A stretch of DNA of 6,664 nt. It comes from Pseudomonadota bacterium. GTDB taxonomy: Bacteria; Myxococcota_A; Polyangia; Polyangiales; Ga0077539. The DNA is taken from NCBI GenBank assembly GCA_023428035.1, contig JAEYZO010000889.1:1-6664 (forward strand). The letters are read 5' to 3'. Positions 1 through 6,289 of this stretch are shown here, piece after piece. Within the stretch, counting starts at the first letter, position 1. Every line of letters starts with the position of its first letter. A program made the position numbers and the translations under genes. A model generated the notes under the pieces. It worked only from the letters and a program-made list of their open reading frames with translations, searched no databases and was not told where the DNA came from.

Positions 1-83
1 CGGCGGGGCTGCGCGGGCTGCGGGGGCGCGGGCTGCGGGGCCGCGGGCGCGAGCGGACGTCGGGAGGGCTTCTTGCCGGTCAC
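1..83 (-). CDS. N-terminal fragment of a Pro/Ala/Gln-rich protein, cut by the window edge
   Basis: Only the first 27 codons are present. The frame starts at GTG (83-81), overlapping the TGA stop of the upstream PilT-like gene in a GTGA arrangement, and an AAGGG Shine-Dalgarno (92-96) lies 8 nt before it. The product begins MTGKKPSRRPLAP and continues as a low-complexity stretch of Ala, Pro and Gln (PQPAPPQPAQP), which explains the repetitive GGGCTGCGGG pattern on the plus strand at 1-50. A basic start followed by a Pro/Ala linker suggests a soluble protein with a flexible leader; there is no signal peptide or membrane segment in what is visible. The overlap implies translational coupling to the PilT-like gene, so a role in the same pilus or motility process is a reasonable inference, possibly a second secretion ATPase. 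The function cannot be read from this fragment. Confidence 0.6.
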   Translation of the reverse strand, partial: MTGKKPSRRPLAPAAPQPAPPQPAQPR

Positions 84-2536
84 GCCGCGTTCCCTTCGGC
101 GAGGCGGGCCTCGAAGACCTCGCGGCGCTCGGCGCGCGACCACGCGGCCTCGGCGGAGATGATCCCCGCGTCGACGAGGTCTTCGAGGGACTGATCGAGG
201 GTCTGCATCCCCACGGCGCGGGAGATGGTCATGAGGCTCGGTAGCTGAAAGGTCTTCGCGTCTCGGATGAGCGTGCCCACGTTGGCGGTGCCCTTCAGCA
301 CCTCGACGGCGGCGACCCGCCCGCGGCCGTCGGCGCGCGGCACGAGGCTCTGCGACACGACGAACTTGAGGCTCTCCGAGAGCCCCATCCGCACCTGGGC
401 CTGCTCCTCGGGCGGGAAGCTCTCGATGAGCTTGTCGACGGTGCCGACGGCGCTGGTGGTGTGCATCGTGGCGATGACCAGGTGGCCCGTCTCGGCGGCC
501 ATGAGGGCCATGCGGATGGTCTCGGCGTCGCGCATCTCGCCTACCATGATGACGTCAGGGTCCTGCCGCAGGGCCGCGCGCAGGGCGCGGGCGAAGCTGC
601 CGGTGTGGCGGCCCACCTCGCGCTGGTTGATGAGCGCGGCCTTGGGCGGGTGTACGAACTCGATGGGGTCTTCGAGGGTGATGACGTGGTCGCGCCGCGA
701 CTCGTTCACGAGGTTCAAGACGGCCGCGAGGGTGGTGCTCTTGCCCGAGCCCGAGGGGCCCGTGACCAGCACGATCCCCTGGTGGTGGTCGAGCACCTCG
801 CCCAGCTGGGGCGGCAGGCGCAGCTCCGCGAGCGAGGGCGGCCGCTCGGGGATCGCCCTGAAGGTCGCGCTCACCCCGCGCCGCTGCACGAAGGCGTTGG
901 CGCGGAACCTCCCCCCGCCTGGCACCGGGTGGCAGAAGTCGACCTCCCCCGCGGCGTCGAAGGCAGCGAGCCTCGCGGCGTCGAGGGCCCCGCGCACCAT
1001 GCGCTCGGTGGTGACGGCGTCGAGGGCCCGCGCGTCGAGCCGGTGCAGCTCACCGTTCACCCGGATCATGGGGGGCTCTCCCACGGTGACGTGCACGTCC
1101 GAGGCGCCGCGCGCGCGGGCGTCGGCGAGGAGCGCGTCGAGCTGAGAGTCCCCGGGCGGCGCGCGGGAGGTGCGCACGCGCCACTCGTCCGCCGGGCGCT
1201 GGGTGAACTCCGTGAGCGCGCGGGCCGCGCAGGCCTTCACGCCCTCGTCGGCGTCGGAGGTCGCGACGCGCTCCATCGCGCGGGCCACGCGCGGGTCTCG
1301 ACTGTCGCTCAGCGCGAGGAGGGCCTGACGTCGGAGCGTGGGGCTGGCCTCGCGGAGCAGCGCCACCACCTGCCGCAGCGCCGCCTCGGTGCCCATCCGA
1401 CCGAGGGCCTGCAGCGCCGCGGGGCGGACCGCGTCGTCGCGCAGCGCGGCGGCGAGGTGGGGCACGATCGCGTCGTCCTTGAAGCGCCCGAGGGTGTCGC
1501 AGGCCACGCCGCGGTTCCACGCGTCGCCCGAGCGCAGGAGGTAGAGCGACGACATCGACACCCGCGGGTCTTCGAGGTGCTCGCACAGCCGCAGGGCGAG
1601 GTTGCGGAGCCGCTCGTCGGCGCTCGCGAGGAGCGGCAGGGCGAGGGTGGTGAGCCGCGGGCCCCACGCGCGGAGGGCGTCGACGACCCGGTGCTGGGTG
1701 CGCTCGTCGGCGCCGCAGGCCGCCTGGAGGATGTCGTGGAGCACCAGCTCGGGCTGCCCGGTCGCGAAGAGGAGCTCGAGGAGCGCGGGGCGGGTGGCGT
1801 CGGGGCCCTCGAAGAGCGCGCGCAGGAGCCTCGGTCGGAGCTTGTCGGGGGTGGCCGCGGCGCAGGCGCGCAGGCCCCGCGCGGCGTGGGTGCGCACCGC
1901 CACGCCGTCTCGGAGCAGCCGCTCGAGGAGCACGGTCGCCAGCTCGCCCTGGGCGTCGGGTCGCAGGGTCGAGAGGGCCTCGACGGCGCGGGAGCGCACG
2001 CCGTCGTCGCGGTCGCTCGCGAGGGAGAGGAGCAGCGGCCGCATCGCCTCGGCGTGGCCTTCACCGAGGGCGCGCTGGAGGGCGACGGGGCGCAGCGCGG
2101 GGGGGCCCTCGCGGAGGCAGCGCTCGACCCAGGCGAGGCGAGACGGGCCGCGGACCTCGAGGGCGACCTCCCAGCCCAGGCGGCGGCGGGCCTCGACGGT
2201 CTCGCGGAGGATCGCGTCGAGGGGCGCGTTGAGCACCTCGGGGCGGAGCCGGCTGAGCAGGCGCACGGCGCCGCTGCGGGCGAGGCCCTGAAAGCCCGGC
2301 AGGTCTTGGAGGAGCCGCTGGATCCCGCGAAGGTCGGCGCGGGCGGTGAAGAGCGCCCCCGCGGCGTGGCGCGCGGCGGCGTCTGAAGTACCCAGGAGGG
2401 GAACGAGGTCTTCGGACTTCACCGTCCGGTCGTCGGCGAGCTCGGCGAAGACCTCGCCGCGTTCGTCGTCGCTGCGCCACTGCCCCTGGAGCGCGCGCTG
2501 CAGGGCCGACCGGTCGTTCTTGCCGAAGATCGCCAT
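80..2536 (-). CDS. pilT: HEAT-repeat / PilT-family type IV pilus ATPase fusion protein (818 aa)
   Basis: Hexameric secretion-superfamily ATPase of the PilT/PilU branch, expected to power type IV pilus disassembly from the cytoplasmic face of the inner membrane, with an unusual N-terminal extension. Residues about 40-450 are helical HEAT/Armadillo-like repeats (for example VRPAALQALGRMG and LRRQALLALSDSRDP). Residues about 463-818 form a complete PilT module: N-terminal domain with ASDVHVTVGEPPMIRVNGEL, Walker A GPSGSGKST (593-601, Lys599), Asp box ITLEDPIEF (619-627), Walker B DVIMVGEMRD (661-670, Glu667), His box GHLVIATMHT (His692), and a C-terminal LIRDAKTFQ followed by GMQTLDQSLEDL (776-787). 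Ordinary PilT is about 345 aa, so the first 460 residues are extra. The start at ATG 2536 (MAIFGKNDR) was chosen because longer versions run into the divergent recombinase gene and give a low-complexity leader; no strong Shine-Dalgarno precedes it. Its stop overlaps the next gene. The ATPase family is certain; PilT versus PilU or a dedicated paralogue is open. Confidence 0.93.
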   Translation of the reverse strand: MAIFGKNDRSALQRALQGQWRSDDERGEVFAELADDRTVKSEDLVPLLGTSDAAARHAAGALFTARADLRGIQRLLQDLPGFQGLARSGAVRLLSRLRPEVLNAPLDAILRETVEARRRLGWEVALEVRGPSRLAWVERCLREGPPALRPVALQRALGEGHAEAMRPLLLSLASDRDDGVRSRAVEALSTLRPDAQGELATVLLERLLRDGVAVRTHAARGLRACAAATPDKLRPRLLRALFEGPDATRPALLELLFATGQPELVLHDILQAACGADERTQHRVVDALRAWGPRLTTLALPLLASADERLRNLALRLCEHLEDPRVSMSSLYLLRSGDAWNRGVACDTLGRFKDDAIVPHLAAALRDDAVRPAALQALGRMGTEAALRQVVALLREASPTLRRQALLALSDSRDPRVARAMERVATSDADEGVKACAARALTEFTQRPADEWRVRTSRAPPGDSQLDALLADARARGASDVHVTVGEPPMIRVNGELHRLDARALDAVTTERMVRGALDAARLAAFDAAGEVDFCHPVPGGGRFRANAFVQRRGVSATFRAIPERPPSLAELRLPPQLGEVLDHHQGIVLVTGPSGSGKSTTLAAVLNLVNESRRDHVITLEDPIEFVHPPKAALINQREVGRHTGSFARALRAALRQDPDVIMVGEMRDAETIRMALMAAETGHLVIATMHTTSAVGTVDKLIESFPPEEQAQVRMGLSESLKFVVSQSLVPRADGRGRVAAVEVLKGTANVGTLIRDAKTFQLPSLMTISRAVGMQTLDQSLEDLVDAGIISAEAAWSRAERREVFEARLAEGNAA
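92..96 (-). promoter_or_regulatory. Ribosome binding site for the left-edge gene
   Basis: AAGGG on the minus strand sits 8 nt upstream of the GTG at 83-81, inside the last codons of the PilT-like gene. It supports the GTG as a true start coupled to the upstream stop codon. Confidence 0.5.
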
Positions 2537-2647
2537 CGCGTGGACTGCGAGTATCGCCCCGATCGCCCGGGAGCGCGCTACGCATCCAGGGGCTCCCGGT
2601 TGTCGCGCGTTGCGGGGTCCGAGGCCGCGGCTGTTAGGGTCCCAGGG
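2537..2647. other. Divergent intergenic region between the PilT-like gene and xerC
   Basis: This 111-bp gap separates two genes read outward and must hold promoters for both unless they are leaderless. On the minus strand a GATACT (-10-like) ends 13 nt before the PilT-like ATG, but no matching -35 is visible at normal spacing. On the plus strand TTGCGG followed by TTAGGG gives a poor promoter match that overlaps the ribosome binding site. No operator-like palindrome and no AT-rich dif-like site is seen. Confidence 0.35.
2636..2639 (+). promoter_or_regulatory. Ribosome binding site for xerC
   Basis: AGGG lies 8 nt before the GTG at 2648. It decides the start: this GTG is the only ATG/GTG/TTG-type start near the conserved N-terminal domain, and an upstream ATG at 2540 would add 36 low-complexity residues and almost reach the divergent gene's start codon. 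Confidence 0.5.
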
Positions 2648-3613
2648 GTGACGCCGCTCGCCGCGAAGCTCGAGGGGTACCGGGTGTGGCTCGCGCACGA
2701 GCGCCGCACCTCGCCGAAGACGGTGGAGCACTACCTCCGCGACGTGACCTCGCTGGCCCGCTGGATCGAGGCGAACGCGGGGGAGGGGGCCGGCGTCGAG
2801 GCCATCACCGTCGCCGCGCTCCGCGGGTGGCTCGCCGAGCGGGCGCCGTCACGCACCGCCAGCACCCTCGCGAGGAACCTCTCGGCGGTGCGGACCTTCT
2901 TCCGCTACCTGCGCTCTCGGGGCGAGGCGAAGGTCGACCCCACCGAGACGCTCCGCTCGCCCAAGCTGCGGAGGAAGCTCCCCGAGACGCTGTCCCTGCC
3001 CGACGCGGGTCGGGTGATGAGCTCGCCCGAGCTCCGGGCCGCGCGCCCCGCGCGACGGAGCGACATCGCGTGGCTTCGACCCCGGCTCGCGCTGCGCGAC
3101 GCGGCCATCGTGGAGACCCTCTACGGCAGCGGGCTGCGCGTGAGCGAAGCCGTGGGGCTCGACCTCGCGGACATCACGGGGCCGGTCGCTCGGGTGCGCG
3201 GCAAGGGCTCGAAGGAGCGCGTGGTGCCCATCGGGGCCGAGTGCCGGGCGGCCCTCGACGCGTGGCTGCGGGTGCGCCCGGACCTCGCGGCGGAGGAGCC
3301 CTGCGACGCGGTGTTCCTCTCGCGCGACGGCGGGAGGCTCACGACCCGGCAGGTGCAGCACGTCGTGCGCGACCTCGGGGCGATCGCGACGGGGGCCGAC
3401 GGGGTTCACCCGCACGTGCTCCGGCACGCCTGCGCGACGCACCTCCTCGACGCGGGGGCGGACCTGAGGGTCATCCAGGAGCTCCTCGGGCACGCGAGCC
3501 TGGGCACGACCCAGCGCTACACCCACGTCTCGGTCGACCAGGTGATGAAGGTCTACGACGCCGCGCACCCCCTCGCGAAGGGCGCTACCCCGCGCCGCAA
3601 GGGCCCAGCCTGA
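2648..3613 (+). CDS. xerC: Tyrosine recombinase XerC (321 aa)
   Basis: Site-specific tyrosine recombinase of the XerC/XerD family, which acts with a partner at the chromosomal dif site to resolve chromosome dimers at division. Residues about 4-90 are the SAM-like core-binding domain (LEGYRVWLAHERRTSPKTVE); residues from about 115 form the catalytic domain. All six catalytic residues are present: Arg164 (GSGLRVSEA), Lys186 (RGKGSKERVVPIG), His256 and Arg259 (HPHVLRHACATHLL), His282 (LLGHAS) and the nucleophile Tyr291 (TTQRYTHV). The C-terminal VYDAAHPLAK closely resembles the XerC-type ending (E. coli XerC has VYDAAHPRAK), favouring XerC over XerD. It is slightly longer than the usual 298 or so residues because of an Arg/Ala-rich insertion near residues 123-146 and a basic tail. 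Flanks are unrelated housekeeping-style genes with no integrase cargo or att repeats, so a resident Xer protein is likelier than a phage integrase. Its 3' end overlaps the convergent lipoprotein gene by 29 bp. Confidence 0.93.
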   Translation: MTPLAAKLEGYRVWLAHERRTSPKTVEHYLRDVTSLARWIEANAGEGAGVEAITVAALRGWLAERAPSRTASTLARNLSAVRTFFRYLRSRGEAKVDPTETLRSPKLRRKLPETLSLPDAGRVMSSPELRAARPARRSDIAWLRPRLALRDAAIVETLYGSGLRVSEAVGLDLADITGPVARVRGKGSKERVVPIGAECRAALDAWLRVRPDLAAEEPCDAVFLSRDGGRLTTRQVQHVVRDLGAIATGADGVHPHVLRHACATHLLDAGADLRVIQELLGHASLGTTQRYTHVSVDQVMKVYDAAHPLAKGATPRRKGPA

Positions 3614-4823
3614 CCCTGTGAAAGGCCACGCCCGTGGGCGCGCGCACGGCCACCCCGAGCACCTCGCCGCTCCACTCCGCCGCGGGGATCGACGCGCCCT
3701 CGTAGCCCGGGAGCGCCACGGGCTCTCCCGCGGTGCGCCCCTCGGGGTCGATGACCCGGAGCATCACGCGCGATCGGCCCTCGCCTACGAGCTCGTAGGC
3801 GAGGGCGCTGTAGCCCTCGCCCACGGAGGTGAGGGACGGAGACTCCGCGCGGGCGTCGCCGTCGTCGAGGGCCCGCTCGGGCTCCAGGGGGTTGCCCCTC
3901 GCGCTCAAGCGCCGGAGGAAGATCCGCCACACGCCGTCGCGGAGCTCGCTCCACGCGACGATGAACTCGCGGCCGTTCCAGGCGACGTCGTAGCGGTGCG
4001 AGGGCTCGGCGCCCCCGAGGGGGGTGGAGTTCGCGCGGGTGATCGAGCCGCGGGCCTGGCCGTTGGCCTCCATGCGGGCGACGTCGATGGCGTAGACCTC
4101 GCGGCCCCAGGCGACGCAGGTGACGGCCCACGCCGAGCCCGTCCAGAGGAGGTTGGTGGCCGCGAGGCTCACGCTGGTGTTGAGCAGTCGCGTGGGCGGG
4201 CTGAGGGGCGCGTCCCAACGGTCGAGGGGCTGCGCGTAGAGGGACCAGCGACGGTCGAGCTCCCGCGCGGTCCACGCGAGGCCGAAGCCACGGCCGTTGG
4301 CGACGAAGCGCGGGTCTCCGTCGAAGCGCGCGCCGCGGGTCATGCGCCAGGGGCGACCCACCGCCGTGCCCCTCGCGTCGACCCGGGCCTGGTAGATGTC
4401 CCCCGCCTCGCGCACCCCGCCGGAGTACAGGACGCTCCAGCCCGCGCCGTTCCACGCGACGGTGGGGGTGCGCGCGACGAAGCGCCGCTCGCTCACCCGC
4501 AGCGGCGCACGCCCCGACGGTCGGTCGGGAGACGCCTGCGCGAACATCACCGCCTCCTCGCCGTCGATGACCTCTGACCACGCGACGCCGAAGCTCGACC
4601 CGTTCCACGCGACGTCGAGCGACTCGATGCCCGCACCCGCGGCGATCAGCTCCGGCGCCGAGCTCCGCCGCACGCAGCGGCCTGCGCTCACGGCGTCGAC
4701 CGCCGGGACGTCCTCCAGGGGAGCCTCCGGCGCTCGGGGGCGGCGGGCTCGCCGCTGCGGCGACTGACACCCGGCGCCGAGGAGCGCGAGCGCGGAGAGC
4801 GCGGCCACCGCGGCGCGGGTCAA
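3585..4823 (-). CDS. Lipoprotein with seven VAWNG-type repeats, probable seven-bladed beta-propeller (412 aa)
   Basis: Predicted outer-membrane lipoprotein of unknown function. The TTG start (4823-4821) overlaps the upstream TGA as TTGA and is preceded at 10 nt by a perfect AGGAGG. It yields a short signal peptide, MTRAAVAALSALALLGAG, with lipobox Cys19 followed by Gln20, a residue that does not signal inner-membrane retention. A Pro/Arg/Ala-rich linker (20-45) follows. The rest is seven copies of one motif at about 71, 122, 173, 225, 280, 331 and 381: VAWNGSSFGVAWSE, VAWNGAGWSVLYSG, FVANGRGFGLAWTA, LLWTGSAWAVTCVAWG, VAWNGREFIVAWSE, LTSVGEGYSALAYE and AAEWSGEVLGVAVRA. The spacing of 50-55 residues is typical of beta-propeller blades; copies 6 and 7 are degenerate. 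Cys50 before blade 1 and Cys409 after blade 7 could form a disulfide closing the ring. No catalytic motif was recognised; ligand binding or a surface scaffold role is inference. An internal GTG (4808) would shorten the signal peptide and lose its Arg, so it was not chosen. Confidence 0.85.
   Translation of the reverse strand: MTRAAVAALSALALLGAGCQSPQRRARRPRAPEAPLEDVPAVDAVSAGRCVRRSSAPELIAAGAGIESLDVAWNGSSFGVAWSEVIDGEEAVMFAQASPDRPSGRAPLRVSERRFVARTPTVAWNGAGWSVLYSGGVREAGDIYQARVDARGTAVGRPWRMTRGARFDGDPRFVANGRGFGLAWTARELDRRWSLYAQPLDRWDAPLSPPTRLLNTSVSLAATNLLWTGSAWAVTCVAWGREVYAIDVARMEANGQARGSITRANSTPLGGAEPSHRYDVAWNGREFIVAWSELRDGVWRIFLRRLSARGNPLEPERALDDGDARAESPSLTSVGEGYSALAYELVGEGRSRVMLRVIDPEGRTAGEPVALPGYEGASIPAAEWSGEVLGVAVRAPTGVAFHRVRLGPCGAG
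3777..3806. repeat. Perfect 30-bp palindrome with an adjacent third half-copy
   Basis: GCCCTCGCCTACGAG at 3777-3791 is followed directly by its exact reverse complement at 3792-3806. A further GCCCTCGCC at 3813-3821 repeats the first nine bases of the left arm and can pair with GGCGAGGGC (3798-3806) across a 6-nt loop. RNA from either strand could therefore form two mutually exclusive hairpins. The element lies within the lipoprotein frame (residues about 340-349, blade 6) and about 165 bp beyond the xerC stop. There is no U-tract, so it is not a standard intrinsic terminator. Confidence 0.75.
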
Positions 4824-6226
4824 CGCTCCGAGCCCTCCTCGCGCGCGTAGGCCTGGAGCTTGTTGTAGAGGCTCCGGCGCGACAGCCCGAGCGCCCTCGC
4901 GGCGCGCTGCTTGTTGCCCTCCATCGCGTCGAGCGTGAGGAGGATCAAGGCCCGCTCCACGGCGTCGAGGGTCGCGCCGGGCCGCGCGACGAGGGTGCCG
5001 TGGTCGACTCGGACGGCCTGCGCCCGCCCAGCCTCCGCGTCCGCGACGGCGCCGCGCTCCGAGCGCGCCCGCACGTCGACCCAGAGGTCGTCGGCGTCGA
5101 GCAGCTCGGCGGCGCTGAACACCGCGGCGTGCTCGATGACGTTGCTGAGCTCGCGCACCTTCCCGGGCCACGCGTGGGCCTGGAGCCTCGCGAGGGCGCG
5201 CGGGGTCAGCCCTCGCGCCGACGCGCCGAAGCGCGCGGCGAAGCGCCGGAGGAAGTGCGTCGCGAGCGCCTCGATGTCGCCCGGCCGGTCGCGGAGCGGA
5301 GGCACCGACACCGTCGCGACGTTGAGGCGATAGAAGAGGTCCTCGCGGAAGGCGCCGCTCGCCACCATCGGGGCGAGGTCGCGGTTGGTCGCGGCGACGA
5401 CCCGCACGTCCGCCGCGCGCTCCCGGCGACCGCCGACCCGCGTGAAGCGGAAGGTCTCGAGCACCCGCAGGAGGGCGACCTGCACCGAGGGCTCCATCGT
5501 CGCGACCTCGTCGAGGAAGAGCGTTCCCCGCGCCGCGGCGTCGAAGCACCCCGGGGCAGACTCCACCGCGCCGGTGAAGGCCCCGCGCTCGTGGCCGAAG
5601 AGCTCCGACGCGACGAGCTCGCTCGGGATCGCCCCGACGTGGGTGGTGAAGAAGGGCCCTGACGCCCGCGGTGACAGCCGGTGCAGGGCGCGCGCCGCGA
5701 GCTCCTTGCCGCTGCCGCTCTCGCCGGTGATGAGCACCGTGACCTCGCTGCGGCCGAGCCTCCTGAGCCGGTTGTAGAGCGCCAGCATCGGGGGCGAGTC
5801 GCCGATGAAGCCCTCGAAGCCCTCGCTCGGGTCACCGCCCGCGGGAGGCGCCGCCCAGGACTCTCGCGCCGCCGCGGTGAGTCGGCCCGGGAGGAGCGGG
5901 AGGGGCACGCACGCGCGGGCCCCGTGACGGAGCGAGTCGATCGCGAGGTCGAGGCTCGCGGGTCGCGCGAGGGTGATCACCGGCGGCGCGCCCTCCGAGG
6001 AGGAGAGCTCCCGCGCGAGCGCGAGGGCCTGGTCGCCGAGGGTGAGGTCGACCACGACGAGGCGCGTGCCGTCGGCGCGGGACTTGGCGAGCGCGGAGCG
6101 GGCCGACGCGGCGAAGGCCGTGACGAGGCCGAGGTCGATGAGCTGCGCGCGCACCGACTCGAGGGTGTAGGCGTCGGCGGTCACGCAGAGGGCGGTGGCG
6201 CCGTCGAGGGGCTCGTCGCGGTTCAC
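4820..6226 (-). CDS. NtrC-family sigma-54-dependent transcriptional activator with degenerate receiver domain (468 aa)
   Basis: Cytoplasmic enhancer-binding protein that uses ATP hydrolysis to remodel RpoN holoenzyme at -24/-12 promoters. Residues about 8-125 have a receiver fold with the phospho-acceptor position kept (Asp60 in LVVVDLTLG), but the acidic pair is reduced to Thr16-Ala17-Asp18, the switch Thr is Ala87 and the conserved Lys is Leu109. Residues about 140-380 are a complete AAA+ domain: Walker A GESGSGKE (168-175), ELFGHERGAFTGA (208-220) with an intact GAFTGA sigma-54 loop, Walker B GTLFLDEV (234-241), sensor I AATNRDL (278-284), FREDLFYRLNV (293-303) and sensor II WPGKVREL (353-360). 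A Fis-type helix-turn-helix closes the protein (about 423-460, NKQRAARALGLSRRSLYNKL). Start GTG 6226 has GAGGA about 10 nt upstream; extending further gives low-complexity sequence antisense to the ferredoxin gene. The stop overlaps the lipoprotein start, so the two are co-translated. No cognate sensor kinase is present in the window. Confidence 0.93.
   Translation of the reverse strand: MNRDEPLDGATALCVTADAYTLESVRAQLIDLGLVTAFAASARSALAKSRADGTRLVVVDLTLGDQALALARELSSSEGAPPVITLARPASLDLAIDSLRHGARACVPLPLLPGRLTAAARESWAAPPAGGDPSEGFEGFIGDSPPMLALYNRLRRLGRSEVTVLITGESGSGKELAARALHRLSPRASGPFFTTHVGAIPSELVASELFGHERGAFTGAVESAPGCFDAAARGTLFLDEVATMEPSVQVALLRVLETFRFTRVGGRRERAADVRVVAATNRDLAPMVASGAFREDLFYRLNVATVSVPPLRDRPGDIEALATHFLRRFAARFGASARGLTPRALARLQAHAWPGKVRELSNVIEHAAVFSAAELLDADDLWVDVRARSERGAVADAEAGRAQAVRVDHGTLVARPGATLDAVERALILLTLDAMEGNKQRAARALGLSRRSLYNKLQAYAREEGSER
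4834..4839 (-). promoter_or_regulatory. Ribosome binding site for the lipoprotein gene
   Basis: A perfect AGGAGG on the minus strand, within the last codons of the sigma-54 activator gene, stands 10 nt before the TTG at 4823. It decides in favour of this rare start codon over the internal GTG at 4808 and shows that the downstream gene has its own strong initiation signal in addition to coupling through the overlapping stop. Confidence 0.7.
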
Positions 6227-6236
6227 TTCGGCCGGG

Positions 6237-6241
6237 TCCTC
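6237..6241 (-). promoter_or_regulatory. Ribosome binding site for the sigma-54 activator
   Basis: GAGGA on the minus strand lies 10 nt before the GTG at 6226 and supports this start. No other ATG/GTG/TTG in the frame fits between here and the divergent ferredoxin gene. Confidence 0.4.
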
Positions 6242-6284
6242 GCGGCATCGTATCGGTAGACGGTCGACGCCGCGCGGTCGTCGT

Positions 6285-6289
6285 GGGAG
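6285..6289 (+). promoter_or_regulatory. Ribosome binding site for the ferredoxin gene
   Basis: GGGAG lies 9 nt before the ATG at 6299, a good position for initiation of the 114-residue ferredoxin. Confidence 0.55.

Noticed and set aside
1..50. GGGCTGCGGG-type repeats as a satellite or CRISPR-like array
   Set aside because: They are explained as codons for a Pro/Ala/Gln-rich protein segment on the minus strand and have no regular spacer structure.
920..934. TGGCAC resembling the -24 half of a sigma-54 promoter
   Set aside because: The -12 GC is not at the required distance, and the site is deep inside PilT coding sequence.
267..1145. Plus-strand open frame of 292 codons opposite the PilT ATPase module
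   Set aside because: Ser/Arg/Ala-biased translation without domains, fully antisense to conserved PilT coding sequence.
461..2386. Long plus-strand open frame of 641 codons opposite the HEAT-PilT gene
   Set aside because: Its translation is low-complexity Gly/Ala/Arg/Glu sequence with no recognisable domain, and it is antisense to a gene with unmistakable ATPase motifs. Long shadow frames are expected at this GC content.
2537..2731. Upstream extension of the HEAT-PilT gene by 65 codons
   Set aside because: It would overlap the start of the divergent xerC gene and adds Arg/Pro-rich sequence without conservation signs; ATG 2536 gives a sensible N-terminus.
2648..3613. Recombinase as a sign of a phage or integrative element
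   Set aside because: The C-terminus and catalytic pattern fit resident XerC. There are no att-like repeats, tRNA, cargo genes or change in composition nearby.
3777..3821. Palindrome as an intrinsic terminator for xerC or the lipoprotein gene
   Set aside because: No U-tract follows on either strand, and the element is well inside the lipoprotein coding region rather than after its stop.
4824..5549. N-terminal extension of the lipoprotein frame into the activator gene
   Set aside because: That part is an out-of-frame shadow of the AAA+ domain. The TTG at 4823 with AGGAGG and a lipoprotein signal peptide is the natural start.
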